A stretch of DNA of 64,000 bases from Calothrix sp. PCC 7103 (lineage in GTDB: Bacteria; Cyanobacteriota; Cyanobacteriia; Cyanobacteriales; Nostocaceae), in assembly GCF_000331305.1 (NCBI RefSeq), contig NZ_KB217478.1, forward strand, positions 1,332,564-1,396,563. Direction: 5' to 3'. Position 1 is the first letter of the stretch. Each line of letters begins with the position of its first letter. This document shows positions 42,333-51,906 of the stretch, piece after piece. The notes beneath the pieces are model-generated. The model was not told where the DNA came from. It saw only the letters and a program-made list of their open reading frames with translations, and made no database searches. Both the position numbers and the translations under genes were made by a program.

Positions 42333-43895
42333 TTAAAAGATAAAGTCGGTTGCATCAACATTGGTAGCAGTGAAGCTTGCTAGGGTAATGGTATCTGTCC
42401 CAAACACCGAGCTAGAAATTACTGTCGCTCCTCCAGATTGAGTCACCGTTAAAGCTCCAAAGTTAGTTGCAAATGCTGTTAGGTTTATTTTGTCTGCCGC
42501 ATCACCGAAAGCGTTGATACGATCTCCTCCAAAACCGGATGCAAAGATAAAGGTATCGTTTCCGGCGCCTCCGTTCATGATATCGTTACCTGCGCCACCA
42601 ATCAAGGTATCATTACCACCAGCACCAGTCAGATTATCAGCACCAGCACCACCAACTAGGGTGTCAGCACCAGCACCACCATTGAGGTTATCATTACCGA
42701 CACCACCATCGAGATAATCATTGCCAGCATCACCAGTCAGGGTGTCATTGCCAGCATTACCAAAGATATTATCGTTTCCGGTTGTGCCATTTAGAGTGTT
42801 GTCTGAAGCATCTCCAACGATTAGACCGATTGCATCAACTGCGATTGTGCCTGTGAGGTCAGCTCCAAAAAAGTTAGCATTGGTGAAATTACCTTTGGAC
42901 AGGTCTGCGTTGGTTATATTGGCATTTGTAAAATTCGCGCCAGTGGTGATTGCATCAGTGGTTAGCACCCCACTCAGGTTAGCGCCTGTAAAGTTGGCAT
43001 TTGTCAAGTCGCCTGTGCCAAAGTTCGCATTAGTCAAATTGGCATTCGTGAAATTTGCACCAATCGCAGATCCATTAATCAAGACACCTTGTGCATTGGC
43101 TTGGGTAAAGTTGGCTCCATCTAAGTTAGTATCATCAAATCTTGTACCAGTCAAGTTTGTGATTGTACTACCAGAAGGACTAAAATCTGCACCAGACAAA
43201 ACTGCATCATCTATGAGCGCACCACTCAAATCGGCACCACGAAACTTGACGTTGCCCGTTTGACCGGGTTCGAGTGGAGCATCGCTCAAAGAGACACCAC
43301 TCAAATTAGCAAGATCAAAGATAGCGTTTTGCAGGGTGACATCTGTGAAATTTGTTTGCCGGAAGTCAGCACCTGTAGCATTGACGTTGACTAAAAGAGT
43401 TGCTTCTAGAGTTGCTCCTTGAAGGTCGGCATCTGTGAGATTGGCGCCTGTAAAGTCAGCCGCTTTCAAATTAGCCAAAGACAAGTCCGCACGGGTAAAG
43501 TTAGCACCAGTAAGGTTAGGACGCTCAGATTGTTCACCACTCAGATTTGCTTCCTGCAAATTTGCATCCGTTAAGTTGGCATTTGAGAGGTTGATGTCGC
43601 TCGTATTGACTTTAAACAAATTTGCTTGTCTCAAGTTGGCGCCACTCAGGTTAACATTCTGTAATGTCGCGAGAGAAAAATTAGTTGGTGTCGGAAAGTT
43701 GGCATTAGGGGCAAAAACGGCATTTGATGCATTTACGTTGCTCAGAAAAGCTTCTGAAAAGTTAGTGCTTCTTAGAAGCGTGCCAACTAATTGGACATCT
43801 GTAAGACTGGCTTTGAAAAAAGTTGAGCCATTCAGGTTTTGACCGTTAAAATTATTGCCAACCAGAACTTGATTGCTAAAATCTTGAGCTGCCAT
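42333..43895 (-). CDS. Secreted pentapeptide-RTX fusion protein 1
   Basis: The 520-residue protein has no N-terminal signal peptide. Residues ~1-350 are A(N/D)LXX pentapeptide repeats (NLSGANLRQANLFKV, ANLTDANLQEANLSGE, ADLSLANLKAADFTGANLTD), which should form a right-handed beta helix. Residues ~370-455 are RTX nonapeptides (AGNDTLTGDAGNDYLDGG, GAGADTLVGGAGADNLTG) that bind calcium outside the cell. The last ~60 residues (FASGFGGDRINAFGDAADK, TNVDATDFIF) are the C-terminal type I secretion region. It lies 45 bases after the 43941 gene and shares nearly identical ends with 48088-49794. Confidence 0.88.
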   Translation of the reverse strand: MAAQDFSNQVLVGNNFNGQNLNGSTFFKASLTDVQLVGTLLRSTNFSEAFLSNVNASNAVFAPNANFPTPTNFSLATLQNVNLSGANLRQANLFKVNTSDINLSNANLTDANLQEANLSGEQSERPNLTGANFTRADLSLANLKAADFTGANLTDADLQGATLEATLLVNVNATGADFRQTNFTDVTLQNAIFDLANLSGVSLSDAPLEPGQTGNVKFRGADLSGALIDDAVLSGADFSPSGSTITNLTGTRFDDTNLDGANFTQANAQGVLINGSAIGANFTNANLTNANFGTGDLTNANFTGANLSGVLTTDAITTGANFTNANITNADLSKGNFTNANFFGADLTGTIAVDAIGLIVGDASDNTLNGTTGNDNIFGNAGNDTLTGDAGNDYLDGGVGNDNLNGGAGADTLVGGAGADNLTGAGGNDTLIGGAGNDIMNGGAGNDTFIFASGFGGDRINAFGDAADKINLTAFATNFGALTVTQSGGATVISSSVFGTDTITLASFTATNVDATDFIF

Positions 43896-43940
43896 AGTAT
43901 ATATCCTGATAAAATCTAAATTGCTTTGAAGTTTGATAAT

Positions 43941-45797
43941 TTAAAAGATAAAGTCGCTAGCATCAACATTTGTAGCGGTGAAGTTTGCTAGGGTAATGGT
44001 ATTTGTACCGAACAGCAAACTGGAAATGACTGTGTTGGCGCCATTTTGAGCCACCGCCAAAGCACCGAAACTGGTTGCAAATGCTGTCAAGTTAATTTTG
44101 TCTGCACCGTCTACGAAAGCATTAATGCGATCGCTTCCAAAACCTGATGCAAAAATAAAGGTGTCATTTCCGGCGCCACCATTCATGGTATCGTTGCCAG
44201 CGCCACCAGTTAGGATGTCAACACCACCACCACCATTGAGGCTATCAGCGCCTGCACCGCCAATCAAGGTATCATTGCCGATTTCCCCAGTTAAGGTGTC
44301 ATTACCGTTACCACCATTCAGATAGTCAGCGCCATCATTGCCATTGAGGTTATCGGCGCCTGCACCACCGTCTAAGTAATCATTACCACCAGCACCAGTG
44401 AGAGTGTCATTCCCATCAAAGCCGAAGATATTATCTTTGACACTTGTGCCGTTGATGGTGTTGTTGTTGGAATCGCCAAGAGTAAGACCAATGGTATCAA
44501 CTGCTACCGCTCCTGTAAGGTTCGCCCCGATGAAGGTAGCATCGGTAAAGTTACCCTTGGTCAAGATTGTATTGCTCAAGTTGGCATTGGTAAAGTTAGA
44601 ACCAATAAAGCTACCAACTTCCAAACTAGCCCCTGCCAGGTTTGCGTTTGTAAAATTGGTGAGGTTATCCCCAGCACCTTCCTTCAAATCAGCACTAACA
44701 AGGCTAGCACCTGTAAAGTTGGCTCCATCCAAATTACTTTTTTGAATAAAAGCACTATCCAAATCGGCATTTACCAAGCTGGCATTGGTGAGGTTCGCAA
44801 GCTCAAAATTGGCGCGAGTCAGGTTGGTGTTATCAAGATCGGCGCCTGTAAGGTCAGCTCCTTTTAATTTCCCATCTGTGATGTTAGCACCTGTGAAATT
44901 AGCTCCATTGAGGTTGGCAAATTCTAAAAATACGTTTTCTGCAACTACCTGAGTGAAATTGGCTCCCACAAGTTCAGCACTGACGAGATTAGCGTTGTTT
45001 AACTGAGTCCTAAACACCTGTCCGTTAGATGCTGTATAAGAACCAAAGTTAACACCATTTAAATTCAAGTCTTCCGCTTTGACGTTATTCAAAATAGCGC
45101 CACTAAATTGACTGCCGCTGAAGTTAGAGTCAGGGAAACTTAAACCTGTTAAATCGGTAGCTTGAACTACTAATATGCCGTTCCGTACTGCATCAAAGGG
45201 GCGAAAATCGGCGTTGCTGAAATTAACGTCTTCTATACTGGCGCCAGCTAAATTCGCACCACGAAAACTAAGTGTTGTTGGTATTGGCTGTCCTGTTCCT
45301 GGGTCTATGGCAGGTGCTGTATCAGTAATTCCAATTCCACTCAGATTCGCAAGGTCAAAAATTACATTACCACCAATTTCAATATCCGTGAAATTAGTCA
45401 GGCTAAAGTTAGCATTAGTTGCATCTAAATTTATCAATCTTGCCCCTTCTAAGTCAGCTCCTTGAAGGTCGGCATCGATTAATTTAGCACCAGTGAAGTT
45501 AACGCCTTTGAGCTTGGCAAGTGATAAATTCGCGCCAGTTAGGTTAGCATTTGTAAGATTATTGAAAATTCCATCTGGTTCCCCACTTAGATCCGCTTCA
45601 GTCAAATTTGCATTGACTAAATTTGCATTTAAAAAATTAGTGCCTTTGACATTAGCTTTGAACAAGTTCGCACGAGTCAGGTTTGTAGTAGTAAAGTTGA
45701 CGTTATCGAGTACGGATAGGGAAAAATTAGCATCAGTTAAATTCTGACCGCTAAAATTGACACCTATTAGGGTTTGTGAGCTAAAGTCTTGTGGCAT
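43941..45797 (-). CDS. Secreted pentapeptide-RTX fusion protein 2
   Basis: The 618-residue member has the longest pentapeptide part (residues ~1-430; for example ANLFKANVKGTNFLNANLVN, ANLTGANLSLAKLKG, ANFTGASLVSADLKEG) with longer irregular inserts near 150-230. Its RTX block (~450-545) includes GFDGNDTLTGAGGNDYLDGG and GADYLNGGNGNDTLTGE. The C-terminal region (FGSDRINAFVDGADKINLTA, TNVDASDFIF) matches the other two. No signal peptide is seen, as expected for type I secretion. The gene is 88 bases after the glycosyltransferase-isomerase fusion gene and probably in the same transcript. Confidence 0.88.
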   Translation of the reverse strand: MPQDFSSQTLIGVNFSGQNLTDANFSLSVLDNVNFTTTNLTRANLFKANVKGTNFLNANLVNANLTEADLSGEPDGIFNNLTNANLTGANLSLAKLKGVNFTGAKLIDADLQGADLEGARLINLDATNANFSLTNFTDIEIGGNVIFDLANLSGIGITDTAPAIDPGTGQPIPTTLSFRGANLAGASIEDVNFSNADFRPFDAVRNGILVVQATDLTGLSFPDSNFSGSQFSGAILNNVKAEDLNLNGVNFGSYTASNGQVFRTQLNNANLVSAELVGANFTQVVAENVFLEFANLNGANFTGANITDGKLKGADLTGADLDNTNLTRANFELANLTNASLVNADLDSAFIQKSNLDGANFTGASLVSADLKEGAGDNLTNFTNANLAGASLEVGSFIGSNFTNANLSNTILTKGNFTDATFIGANLTGAVAVDTIGLTLGDSNNNTINGTSVKDNIFGFDGNDTLTGAGGNDYLDGGAGADNLNGNDGADYLNGGNGNDTLTGEIGNDTLIGGAGADSLNGGGGVDILTGGAGNDTMNGGAGNDTFIFASGFGSDRINAFVDGADKINLTAFATSFGALAVAQNGANTVISSLLFGTNTITLANFTATNVDASDFIF

Positions 45798-45885
45798 GGT
45801 GGTAGGTTATAACAAGATGTTAGGAATTGATGCTAGTTATTTAACTCTCACAGGTTGTGAGAGGAAAAATCTGAATAGCCACGAC

Positions 45886-47952
45886 TTAGGCTGATTTGAT
45901 TTCCATTGGTTGAGGAGCAGTTACTTCTTTGAGTTGTTCTTGTAGCCAGGTGCTAAATAATTCATTCAATAATTTTTGTTTCATTGGTTCATCTAATTTG
46001 GCAGGTAAAAGCTTTTCTAAGCGCACAATTATCCACCATTCACCTACGCGCGTTGGGGGTGATAATTGACCTGGTTCATGAAAGGTAAGAATTTGGGCTA
46101 ATTTAGGATGGGGTGATGAAAGAGGTACTGGACCCATTAAGCCACCTGTAGAAGTTTCTGTACCTTCCGAATATTGTCTTGCTAATTCCGCAAAAGGTTG
46201 TTCATTTTCTAAAAGGCGAAAGTAAAGTTCGCGCGCTAAATTTGCATCACGAACACGAATCAGAGAGTAGATAACTTGATCAAGTTGTTGTTTGCGTTGA
46301 CGGAAGTAGGATTCTAAACGACTACCCCAAGTCGCTTGTTGGAACTTCTCAATTCTGAGTTTTCGAGTTGCTAATTCTAGAAATTGTACTTCTGTCAATC
46401 CTTGCTGTTGCATCCAATTTTGATGTATAGTCTCGGATGTTAATTGATATTGTTGGCAAAATTCTTGGTAACACTTAGCTTCCTCTTCAGAAGTACAGGT
46501 AAAGGGTGCAATTGCCTCTTCAATTACTAGTTCTTGTTTGAGTTTAGGCAGCATTTGATACTGACTCAACAGTGGTACTATTTCTTGGGCTGTCACTTTG
46601 CGATTATTTACTTGTAATACTTCAGGCGATGCAGGTATGAGTTTTTCTAACTCTTGATACTTAGCGTTTACTTTCTTTTCTGTAATTAATAATACTTTTG
46701 AATCGCTTTTGATTTCACTACTTGGGAATATCAATCTTGTATTATCTTCCTGCTGTTGTATCCATTGCAGATGCTTGGGTAATAATACTGACAAATTATA
46801 GTATTTTTCAACTGTTTCCCTAGCCTTGGTGCGAATCGGCGCCATTTTATCGGGGTGGTTGAGTGCTTCCTCAATGCGATCACAAATTTCCTGGGGTGAG
46901 AAAAAGTCTGCTAACAAACCATTAACTCCATCTTGAATGACTTCCGTCACAGGAGCGGTTCTCGAAGCCACAACCAAACAACCCGTACTAAGGGATTCGA
47001 GTAACGACCAGGATAAAACAAACGGACGGGTTAAATAAACATGTGCTGAGGAAGCTTGGAGAACTTGCAAATATTCTTCGTAAGGCAGCCAACCTGTAAA
47101 ATGGATTCGACTTTGGTCAATAGGGAATTTATTCAGCGTCAAATCTTTATAGGTTTGACCATTAGGTAACTTTTTACCATAAGCTACCCGGTTTTCTCCC
47201 ACGACTACTACGTGACAATTCGGGCGCCGTTGCTGAAGTAGAGCAACTGTCTCCATAAATTGCGGGAAACCTCGGTAAGGTTCCATACCTCTAGTTGCAT
47301 AAGTGACAATTTCATCAACATGGGAAAGGTCAAGGTTTTTGCTTGGTAGAACTAACTTTGCCCCTGGTTTAGGACGGAAAAAATCAGTATCAACGCCATC
47401 ATGAAGAACGTTAATTTTACTTTGATATTCGGATGGAAACTGTTGACGTTGCCAATAGGTTGGAGACAGACCGCGATCACAACTATATAAATCCTGCAAA
47501 ATCGGCGCATTTTTAATGCGAATCCGAGCTTCATCGTCCACAGTTAGTGGTTCATTGGGGTCAAAATCAGCATCGGAACCATGAGCGTGATAAAACCACT
47601 CAAAATAACATAATAATTTAGCTTGGGGAAAAATATCTTTAATAAATAATGTTGGTCCCCAACCCGAATGCCCGTAAACCACATCAGGCACAAATCCTTT
47701 AGCCTTTAGCTGTTCTGCCATGCGAAAAACAGCCTGACCCTGAAGAACAGCATTTTCCAGAGTTTTAACATAGTGGTGGGTTTCCGGTCGAGCTTCCCGT
47801 TTCACCTGATAAAGAACTTTGTTAACACCAGGTATGCTTCCTTCATGACGAGTAGTACCGAAAAAAACCTGGTTACTACTGTCTTTGGCTAAAGCTGCGG
47901 CTATATGGCGAAATTGGGCGGGAAAGTTAGGGTGGAGAAATAATATTCGCAT
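45886..47952 (-). CDS. GT4 glycosyltransferase fused to a parvulin-type prolyl isomerase
   Basis: The single 688-residue frame joins two enzymes. Residues 1-~400 are a GT-B/GT4 glycosyltransferase: ILFLHPNFPAQFRHIAAALA, VYGHSGWGPTLF, VLHDGVDTDFF, YRGFPQFMETVALLQ, HFTGWLPYEEYLQVLQ and LSWSLLESLSTGCLVVAS with the EX7E-like tail. After a ~70-residue link, residues ~455-685 resemble cyanobacterial SurA/PpiC-type isomerases linked to type I exporters: CYQEFCQQYQLTSETIHQNW, FAELARQYSEGTETSTGG, LMGPVPLSSPHPKLAQIL and WWIIVRLEKLLPAKLDEPM. No signal peptide is seen, so both parts face the cytosol. It sits inside the RTX run and may glycosylate and fold substrates before export. Confidence 0.85.
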   Translation of the reverse strand: MRILFLHPNFPAQFRHIAAALAKDSSNQVFFGTTRHEGSIPGVNKVLYQVKREARPETHHYVKTLENAVLQGQAVFRMAEQLKAKGFVPDVVYGHSGWGPTLFIKDIFPQAKLLCYFEWFYHAHGSDADFDPNEPLTVDDEARIRIKNAPILQDLYSCDRGLSPTYWQRQQFPSEYQSKINVLHDGVDTDFFRPKPGAKLVLPSKNLDLSHVDEIVTYATRGMEPYRGFPQFMETVALLQQRRPNCHVVVVGENRVAYGKKLPNGQTYKDLTLNKFPIDQSRIHFTGWLPYEEYLQVLQASSAHVYLTRPFVLSWSLLESLSTGCLVVASRTAPVTEVIQDGVNGLLADFFSPQEICDRIEEALNHPDKMAPIRTKARETVEKYYNLSVLLPKHLQWIQQQEDNTRLIFPSSEIKSDSKVLLITEKKVNAKYQELEKLIPASPEVLQVNNRKVTAQEIVPLLSQYQMLPKLKQELVIEEAIAPFTCTSEEEAKCYQEFCQQYQLTSETIHQNWMQQQGLTEVQFLELATRKLRIEKFQQATWGSRLESYFRQRKQQLDQVIYSLIRVRDANLARELYFRLLENEQPFAELARQYSEGTETSTGGLMGPVPLSSPHPKLAQILTFHEPGQLSPPTRVGEWWIIVRLEKLLPAKLDEPMKQKLLNELFSTWLQEQLKEVTAPQPMEIKSA

Positions 47953-48002
47953 GACAGTTTTGTAATTAGATATTTCTCAATTGCACAAGTTGGTTAAGAG
48001 TT

Positions 48003-48037
48003 TAATCCCCCCAAATTCGGAGGGTTAGGGGGGATTA
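48003..48037. terminator. Hairpin AATCCCCCC/GGGGGGATT
   Basis: A 9-base perfect stem with a 15-base loop lies between the start of the fusion gene (47952) and the end of the next upstream RTX gene (48088). It is a common cyanobacterial C-rich palindrome and could attenuate the transcript between these genes. Confidence 0.5.
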
Positions 48038-48087
48038 GGTAGTAATTTTAAACTCTAGTCTTTTTCCTAAACGAATACCTGCTTTTG

Positions 48088-49794
48088 TTAAAAGATAAAG
48101 TCGCTAGCATCAACATTAGTGGCAGTGAAGTTTCCTAGGGTAATGGTATCTGTACCGAACACTCCACTGGAAATCAGCGTGTTTGTGCCATTTTGAGTAA
48201 CTGTTAAAGCTCCGAAACTGGTTGCAAATGCTGTTAAGTTTATTTTGTCTGCCGCATCACCGAAAGCGTTGATACGATCGCCTCCAAAACCGGATGCAAA
48301 GATAAAGGTATCGTTTCCGGCGCCTCCGTTCATAATATCGTTACCTGCGCCACCAATCAAGGTATCATTACCACCAGCACCAGTCAGATTATCAGCACCA
48401 GCACCACCAACTAGGGTGTCAGTACCAGCACCACCATTGAGGTTATCATTACCGACACCACCATCGAGATAATCATTGCCAGCATCACCAGTCAGGGTGT
48501 CATTGCCTTCATTACCAAAGATATTATCGTTTGCGGTTGTGCCATTGAGAGTGTTGTCTGAAGCATCTCCAACGATTAGACCGACCGCATCAACAGCGAG
48601 CGCACCTGTGAGGTCAGCTCCAAAAAAGTTAGCATTGGTGAAATTACCTTTGGATAGGGTTGTGTTAGTCAAATTGGCATTTGTGAAATTTGTACTATTT
48701 GCAACAGCCTCTGTTAGGTCTCCTCCCGTTAGATTAACATTAGTAAGGTTAGTACCAGTCAAATTGGCACCCTTTAAGTTACCCTCTGTCAGGTTGGCAC
48801 CCGTCAGATTGGCTCCACTAAGGTCGGCAAATTCAACAAAGGCATTGTCGAGTTGAACACCTCCCGTCAGGTTAGCACCTGTCAGGTTAGCATTATTCAA
48901 ATTAGCTCTGCTTAAGTCAGCACCTGTAAAGTTAGCATTATTCAGATTGGATCCTTCTAAAAAGATTTCTTCTGCGTTGACTTGAGTGAAGTTAGCTCCA
49001 CTCAAATTCGTGTCAGCAAATCTTGCACTAGTGAGGTTGGTAACAGTAACGTTGCCATTGCTAGCTACAAAGGGACTAAAATCAGCGCCCGATATCACGA
49101 CATCTTCTGCACTAAAATCGCTTAAATTTGCGCCACGAAAGCTGATATTTGATACTTCTGTTGGATCCTGGGGAGTTGTATCAGTCAGGATAACACCACT
49201 CAAATCAGCTAGGTTTAAGATACTGTTTTGCAAAGTAGCGTCAGTGAAATTGCTTAGGCGAAAGTCTGCGCCTGTAGCATTAACGTTGACTAGGAGAATG
49301 CCTTCTAGATTCGCTACTTGAAGGTTAGCATCTGTGAGATTGGCGCCTGTAAGGTCAGCCGCTTTCAAATTGGCCGAAGACAAGTCCGCACGGGTAAAAT
49401 TAGCACCAGTCAAGTTGGGACGCTCAGATTGTTCGCCACTCAGATTAGCTTCCTGCAAATTTGCATCGGTCAGGTTGGCATTTGAGAGGTTGATATCGCT
49501 CGTGTTGATTTTAAATAGATTTGCCTGTCTCAAGTTGGCGCCACTGAGATTGACATTCTCTAATGTTGCGAGAGACAAATTTGCTGGTGTCGGAAAGTTG
49601 GCATTAGGGGCGAAAACGGCATTTGATGCATTTACGTTGCTCAGAAATGCTTCTGAGAAGTTAGTACCTCTGAGTTGCGTACCAACTAATTGGACACCTG
49701 TAAGACTGGCTTTGAAAAAAGTCGAACCATTCAGGTTTTGTCCACTAAAGTTGTTTCCAACCAGAACTTGATTGCTAAAATCTTGAACTGTCAT
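48088..49794 (-). CDS. Secreted pentapeptide-RTX fusion protein 3
   Basis: The 568-residue paralogue of 42333-43895 has almost the same first ~200 residues (VGNNFSGQNLNGSTFFKASL, ANFTRADLSSANLKAADLTG) and the same last ~150 (RTX repeats, FASGFGGDRINAFGDAADK, DASDFIF). The middle part (~200-400; ISFRGANLSDFSAEDVVISG, ANLTEGNLKGANLTGTNLTN) differs, so the proteins vary in the beta-helix stretch between conserved ends. No signal peptide. It starts 477 bases downstream of the RTX gene at 50272. Confidence 0.88.
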   Translation of the reverse strand: MTVQDFSNQVLVGNNFSGQNLNGSTFFKASLTGVQLVGTQLRGTNFSEAFLSNVNASNAVFAPNANFPTPANLSLATLENVNLSGANLRQANLFKINTSDINLSNANLTDANLQEANLSGEQSERPNLTGANFTRADLSSANLKAADLTGANLTDANLQVANLEGILLVNVNATGADFRLSNFTDATLQNSILNLADLSGVILTDTTPQDPTEVSNISFRGANLSDFSAEDVVISGADFSPFVASNGNVTVTNLTSARFADTNLSGANFTQVNAEEIFLEGSNLNNANFTGADLSRANLNNANLTGANLTGGVQLDNAFVEFADLSGANLTGANLTEGNLKGANLTGTNLTNVNLTGGDLTEAVANSTNFTNANLTNTTLSKGNFTNANFFGADLTGALAVDAVGLIVGDASDNTLNGTTANDNIFGNEGNDTLTGDAGNDYLDGGVGNDNLNGGAGTDTLVGGAGADNLTGAGGNDTLIGGAGNDIMNGGAGNDTFIFASGFGGDRINAFGDAADKINLTAFATSFGALTVTQNGTNTLISSGVFGTDTITLGNFTATNVDASDFIF

Positions 49795-50271
49795 AGTATA
49801 TACCTTGAAAAAATTTAATTGGTTTGAAGTTTGAGAATTTTGCGCCTATTCCTGAGTCATAAATTAGCATCAACGCTTGTAGAGTTAAGGCTTTTTCGTG
49901 TAAGTAAGATAAGCGTTGTAATTTCCAGGCTAGTTAAAAACTCAGTTTCTTTTTCCACAGTAATTTTTTAGATTAAAACCTTGATGTATATGGATGGGGT
50001 CAACGTCAAGCAGACAGATTCAATATTTTTCTTTGCTGGAAACGCCACAGCAAAAGCATTTACAAAACGAGTATTTTTGGCGGTTCTATTACAAATTGCA
50101 AAGATTCTTCTCCTGCCCTTCCATTTAAAGCAAACAGGAGATTAGAATGATGTGATTCCGAAGAGTAGCTTAATTGAATTGCAACAACGCTGCTACCCTC
50201 CGGTTTTAGCCAAGCTATCAAGCTAATATCACTTGGCTGTCACCAAGTATAACTGCTTGATAGCCTATCTC
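49795..50271. other. Intergenic region between RTX genes
   Basis: No gene is seen. The right end holds a nested hairpin ending the 50272 gene. The middle (49850-50150) is AT-rich with short runs of T and no repeat I recognise; a promoter for the 48088 gene is likely here because of the terminator upstream. Confidence 0.4.
50214..50264 (-). terminator. Nested hairpin terminator of the RTX gene
   Basis: The outer arms GCTATCAAGC and GCTTGATAGC are perfect, and an inner stem CACTTGG with CCAAGT-type partner sits between them. It lies 8 bases past the stop of the 50272-51906 gene on the minus strand. Confidence 0.65.
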
Positions 50272-51906
50272 TTAGACAGAAAAATCTTCGACTGTGAGTG
50301 TGATAGCAGAGCCATTTAGCCCATTCAAAGTAGCTACTTTTTCTGTAAAGTCAGGTATTTCTCCAGGTACACCTTCATTCACAACGCTGATACTAACCTG
50401 AGAAGTACCGTTGCCTGTGATAATTAGGTCGCCAAAGTCGAATGCGCCACTGCCATACTCCAACTCAATCAGATCGATATTATCCTCGTAACCGTTGATG
50501 ATGTCACCTGGAGGAAGAATTGGAGCAGGTTCACCTGGGTCTAATGGTTCTAGTAAAAAGCCTGTGCTTGCCAACAGGAATAAGTCGGCACCAGCTCCAC
50601 CATTTAAAATATCGGCTGCTGCTTGACCTTCAAGGTCTTCTCCACCAGTCAAGGTATCATTACCAGCACCACCCAAAACGCGGTCTACGCCAACACCACC
50701 GTTGAGGTTGTCATCACCACCTTGACCATTAAGGGTGTCATCACCAGCTTGACCCAAGATGGTGTCATTGCCGTTTCCGCCATACAACGAGTCATTGTCT
50801 TCTCCACCATCAATGAAGTCAGCGTCGATACCACCCTGAATGGTTTCTAGACCAGCTCCACCAAAGAAGGTAGTAGCACCACTTGTATCAGTTAAAACGT
50901 CGTTGCCGGCGCCACCATCAAGGACATCAATACCATCACCACCAGCGAGGGTGTCATTGCCGTCGCCACCAGTGAGGGTGTCATTATCTGCTCCACCAAT
51001 GAGGTTGTCATCGCCATCACCACCATCAAGGGTGTCATTACCTACTCCACCATCAAGTACGTCATTACCGAAATAGCCAGACAGCTTATCATCGCTATCT
51101 CCACCATTAAGGATATCATTGCCGCCTTCCGTAGCCAAGGGGTCATCACCTTCGAGAACATCATCACCAGCTAAACCATTGATAATGTCGTTACCCGCTC
51201 CACCTTGAAGCGTATCACCTTCAACTAAGTTGGTGCTACCAACTAAAGAGTCATTGCCATCTCCACCGTCAACTGTATTTTTACCATCAGGGTTATTCTC
51301 GACAGTCAGAGTGTCATTGCCAGCTCCACCGAATAGGCTATCCTCGAAACCTCCAAAAATTAAATCATCTCCATCTCCACCATCAAGGGCGTCTTTGCCA
51401 TCACTGACATCGGTCGCACTGGCACCACCATACAGGGTGTCATCTCCAGCACCACCATCAAGGGCGTCCTCTCCCGCTTCCCCGTATAAAATATCGTTAT
51501 CGGCTCCACCATTTATGGTATCGCCACCATCTTCACCGTGAAGGATGTCATTACCTGCACCCCCATCTAGCAAGTCTTCCTCTGCACCTCCAAATAACCT
51601 ATCAACACCGAGTCCACCAAGTAGTTCGTCCTTACCGCCTTCTCCTCTGAGAGTATCAGCACCTGCACCCCCATCTAGCAAGTCTTCCTCATCACCTCCA
51701 AATAATCTATCATTACCTGCTTGACCTAATAGGGTATCCTTACCAGCCTCACCATAGAGCCAGTCAGCACCCGCTCCACCGTCGATGAGGTCTTCTTTGT
51801 CGGCGCCTCTAAGGGTGTCATTAGCACCAAGACCAGTAATCGTATTCTGTTCGTTCGCAACACCTGTGAGATTATCTGCTTGGGGAGTTCCAGTAATTAC
51901 TGCCAT
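50272..51906 (-). CDS. RTX calcium-binding secreted protein
   Basis: The 544-residue protein has RTX nonapeptides from its first residues (TGTPQADNLTG, GAGADWLYGEAGKDTLLGQ) through to ~440 (GNDTILGQAGDDTLNGQGGD), with no pentapeptide part. The C-terminal ~90 residues (IINGYEDNIDLIELEYG-like, here DIINGYEDNIDLIELEYG, then TLNGLNGSAITLTVEDFSV) form a beta-rich secretion domain with a different C-terminal motif from the DFIF proteins. It is the first gene of the minus-strand run and divergent, with a 1.3-kb gap, from the exporter gene. No enzymatic domain is seen; it may be a surface or adhesion protein. Confidence 0.85.
   Translation of the reverse strand: MAVITGTPQADNLTGVANEQNTITGLGANDTLRGADKEDLIDGGAGADWLYGEAGKDTLLGQAGNDRLFGGDEEDLLDGGAGADTLRGEGGKDELLGGLGVDRLFGGAEEDLLDGGAGNDILHGEDGGDTINGGADNDILYGEAGEDALDGGAGDDTLYGGASATDVSDGKDALDGGDGDDLIFGGFEDSLFGGAGNDTLTVENNPDGKNTVDGGDGNDSLVGSTNLVEGDTLQGGAGNDIINGLAGDDVLEGDDPLATEGGNDILNGGDSDDKLSGYFGNDVLDGGVGNDTLDGGDGDDNLIGGADNDTLTGGDGNDTLAGGDGIDVLDGGAGNDVLTDTSGATTFFGGAGLETIQGGIDADFIDGGEDNDSLYGGNGNDTILGQAGDDTLNGQGGDDNLNGGVGVDRVLGGAGNDTLTGGEDLEGQAAADILNGGAGADLFLLASTGFLLEPLDPGEPAPILPPGDIINGYEDNIDLIELEYGSGAFDFGDLIITGNGTSQVSISVVNEGVPGEIPDFTEKVATLNGLNGSAITLTVEDFSV

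Noticed and set aside
42490-49771. Plus-strand frames rich in Pro, Leu and Ala opposite the pentapeptide-RTX genes
   Set aside because: They mirror the A(N/D)LXX and RTX repeats on the real strand; no start signals.
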